A DNA stretch of 64,000 nt, from contig NZ_CP007511.1 in the NCBI RefSeq assembly GCF_000818015.1, positions 3,544,501 to 3,608,500 on the forward strand, given 5' to 3'. This document shows positions 62,962 to 64,000 of this stretch, one piece after another (the first letter of the stretch is position 1; every line of letters begins with the position of its first letter). The notes beneath the pieces are model-generated. The model did no database searches and had not been told where the DNA came from. It was given only the letters and a program-made list of their open reading frames with translations. Position numbers and translations under genes: made by a program. This DNA comes from Stutzerimonas balearica DSM 6083. Its GTDB lineage: Bacteria; Pseudomonadota; Gammaproteobacteria; Pseudomonadales; Pseudomonadaceae.

Positions 62962-64000
62962 ATGTGCAGCGCGCCCAGCGACACCGGCGGTGGCCAGACC
63001 AGGCCGGCGCCCGCCGGCCAACCCTCATCACTGGCCGAGACGCATCGCCTGGCCGTGCAGCGGCACACGCCGGCCAGCATGCTGATCGATCGCAACGGGC
63101 AGATCCTGCACGTCAGCGAACGGGCTGGCCGTTATCTGCGCCACCCGGCCGGCGAACCCACGCTGCTGCTGACGCAGCTGGTGCTGCCCGAGCTGCGCCT
63201 CGAACTGCGCCTGGCCTTGCTCGATGCGGTGCGCCGCGGCGAGAGCGTCGAAGCCAAGCGCGTGCATGTGCTGCGCGACGGTGAATGGGTCTGGGTCAGC
63301 ATCTCGGTGCGCCCGGTCGAGCCAGGCCAGAGCGATCACCTGCTGGTGCTGTTCGACGAGATCCAGGCGCGCCGAGAACTGCCGAGCCCGCCGGACCAGC
63401 AGGACGGCCTGATGCGCCAGCTCGAAGCCGAGCTGCAGCAAACCCAGGACCAGCTGCTACAGGCCACCGCTCAGGCGCGTGGTGCCGCCGCGCCCTCGCT
63501 CGCGGGCGACGCGCCCCTGCCGGCAGCAATCGACAACGACCTGCAGGCCGCCAACGAACGGCTGCGCCAGCAGCTCGAACAGACCCGCCAGAGCGCCGAC
63601 GAGCTGCAGAACCTGATCGCCGCGGTGGATATCGCCACCCTGCTGGTCGACGGCGACCTGCGCGTCACATGGTGCTCGCCACGCCTGCGCGAGATGCTGG
63701 CGCTGGCCGCCGGCGACATCGAGCGCAGCCTGGAGCGGATCGCACGGCGCCTGGACTACCCACAGCTGTTCGACCACCTGCGCAGCGTCTGCACGCACAA
63801 CGTGCGGATGCGCCGCGAGGTCCCCGACCAGGACGGCCGCTGGTATCTGGCGCGGCTGGCGCCCTACCGCGCCGGCCGCGAGGCCTGCGGCGCGGTGCTC
63901 AGCCTGATCGACGTCAGCGACCGCCGCGAAGCCGAAGACCGCGCGCGTGCCGGCGAAGCCCACATGCGCCGGCTGGCGCAGAGCATGCGCGGCTACGCCA
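62962..64000 (+). CDS. PAS-domain signalling protein derived from CheB/CheR fusion type, 3' end outside window
   Basis: The frame is open from an ATG at 62962 to the window end (346 codons). Residues about 35-140 resemble the PAS-like segment that follows CheR in CheB-CheR-PAS hybrids (TPASMLIDRNGQILHVSERA, GRYLRHPAGEP). A coiled coil follows (LEAELQQTQDQLLQATAQ and NERLRQQLEQTRQSADELQN), then a PAS_10-like domain (IAAVDIATLLVDGDLRVTWC, IARRLDYPQLF, GRWYLARLAPYR, SLIDVSDRREAED). The CheB and CheR domains themselves are missing: only 87 bp separate it from the serine dehydratase. An output domain, perhaps histidine kinase or GGDEF, would lie beyond the edge. GGGAG lies 12 nt upstream of the ATG. 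Confidence 0.75.
   Translation, partial: MCSAPSDTGGGQTRPAPAGQPSSLAETHRLAVQRHTPASMLIDRNGQILHVSERAGRYLRHPAGEPTLLLTQLVLPELRLELRLALLDAVRRGESVEAKRVHVLRDGEWVWVSISVRPVEPGQSDHLLVLFDEIQARRELPSPPDQQDGLMRQLEAELQQTQDQLLQATAQARGAAAPSLAGDAPLPAAIDNDLQAANERLRQQLEQTRQSADELQNLIAAVDIATLLVDGDLRVTWCSPRLREMLALAAGDIERSLERIARRLDYPQLFDHLRSVCTHNVRMRREVPDQDGRWYLARLAPYRAGREACGAVLSLIDVSDRREAEDRARAGEAHMRRLAQSMRGYA

Overview
The window is GC-rich gammaproteobacterial DNA that fits the Pseudomonas stutzeri group (Stutzerimonas). Two signatures support this. The first is an amylase gene whose product matches, from memory, the maltotetraose-forming amylase of P. stutzeri, with the catalytic residues and a C-terminal starch-binding domain in the expected places. 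The second is a nosRZDFYL-tatE cluster in the same neighbourhood as a cytochrome cd1 nitrite reductase (nirS) and heme d1 cluster. I see no tRNA, rRNA, CRISPR array or intact insertion sequence.

Layout. (1) 1-1105: an accessory edge, less GC-rich than the rest, with the N-terminal part of a DUF262/GmrSD-type protein and a lone intrinsic terminator. (2) 1106-22657: a starch/maltodextrin region. It holds malK, an intracellular GH13 glucosidase, maa, malT and malEFG on the minus strand. Periplasmic amylase malS and a kinase-fold gene follow on the plus strand, then a chemoreceptor and the secreted G4-amylase on the minus strand, then lamB, malM and a second malE on the plus strand. (3) 22803-29325: an aldo/keto reductase, gapN and Entner-Doudoroff genes eda-pgl-zwf, with hexR divergent. 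(4) 29373-40573: nirSMCFDLGH on the minus strand facing nirQOP and nirJEN on the plus strand. (5) 40688-47633: a LysR regulator, an HPP-CBS membrane protein, an orphan CcoN-like oxidase subunit, a soluble chemoreceptor with a CZB-like domain, an SDR and nnrS. (6) 47900-56023: tatE-nosLYFDZR on the minus strand. (7) 56244-64000: unlinked metabolic and stress genes, ending in a truncated CheB/CheR-derived PAS protein.

How the genes work together. Starch is cut outside the cell by the G4-amylase. Maltodextrins enter through LamB, are trimmed by MalS and imported by MalEFGK. The GH13 glucosidase then releases glucose; no malP or malQ is present here. Glucose 6-phosphate would enter the adjacent Entner-Doudoroff genes, which HexR should control. 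Electrons can then pass to nitrite (NirS) and nitrous oxide (NosZ). Nitrate reductase, norCB and dnr are not in the window.

The most interesting observation is a shared promoter module in front of five maltodextrin-region units: the glucosidase-malK unit, malE, the chemoreceptor, the G4-amylase and lamB. A box resembling CTACGCCC is followed by exactly 16 nt and then GGAGGATG or a close variant. Four of the five also have a further box 13 bp upstream. This is a candidate MalT regulon signal, and it pulls the chemoreceptor into the regulon. Other points worth checking are a kinase-fold protein beside malS, a second MalE encoded with malM, the absence of nirTB, the orphan ccoN, a CZB-like domain lacking one zinc-ligand histidine, and a CheBR-like PAS protein without its catalytic domains.
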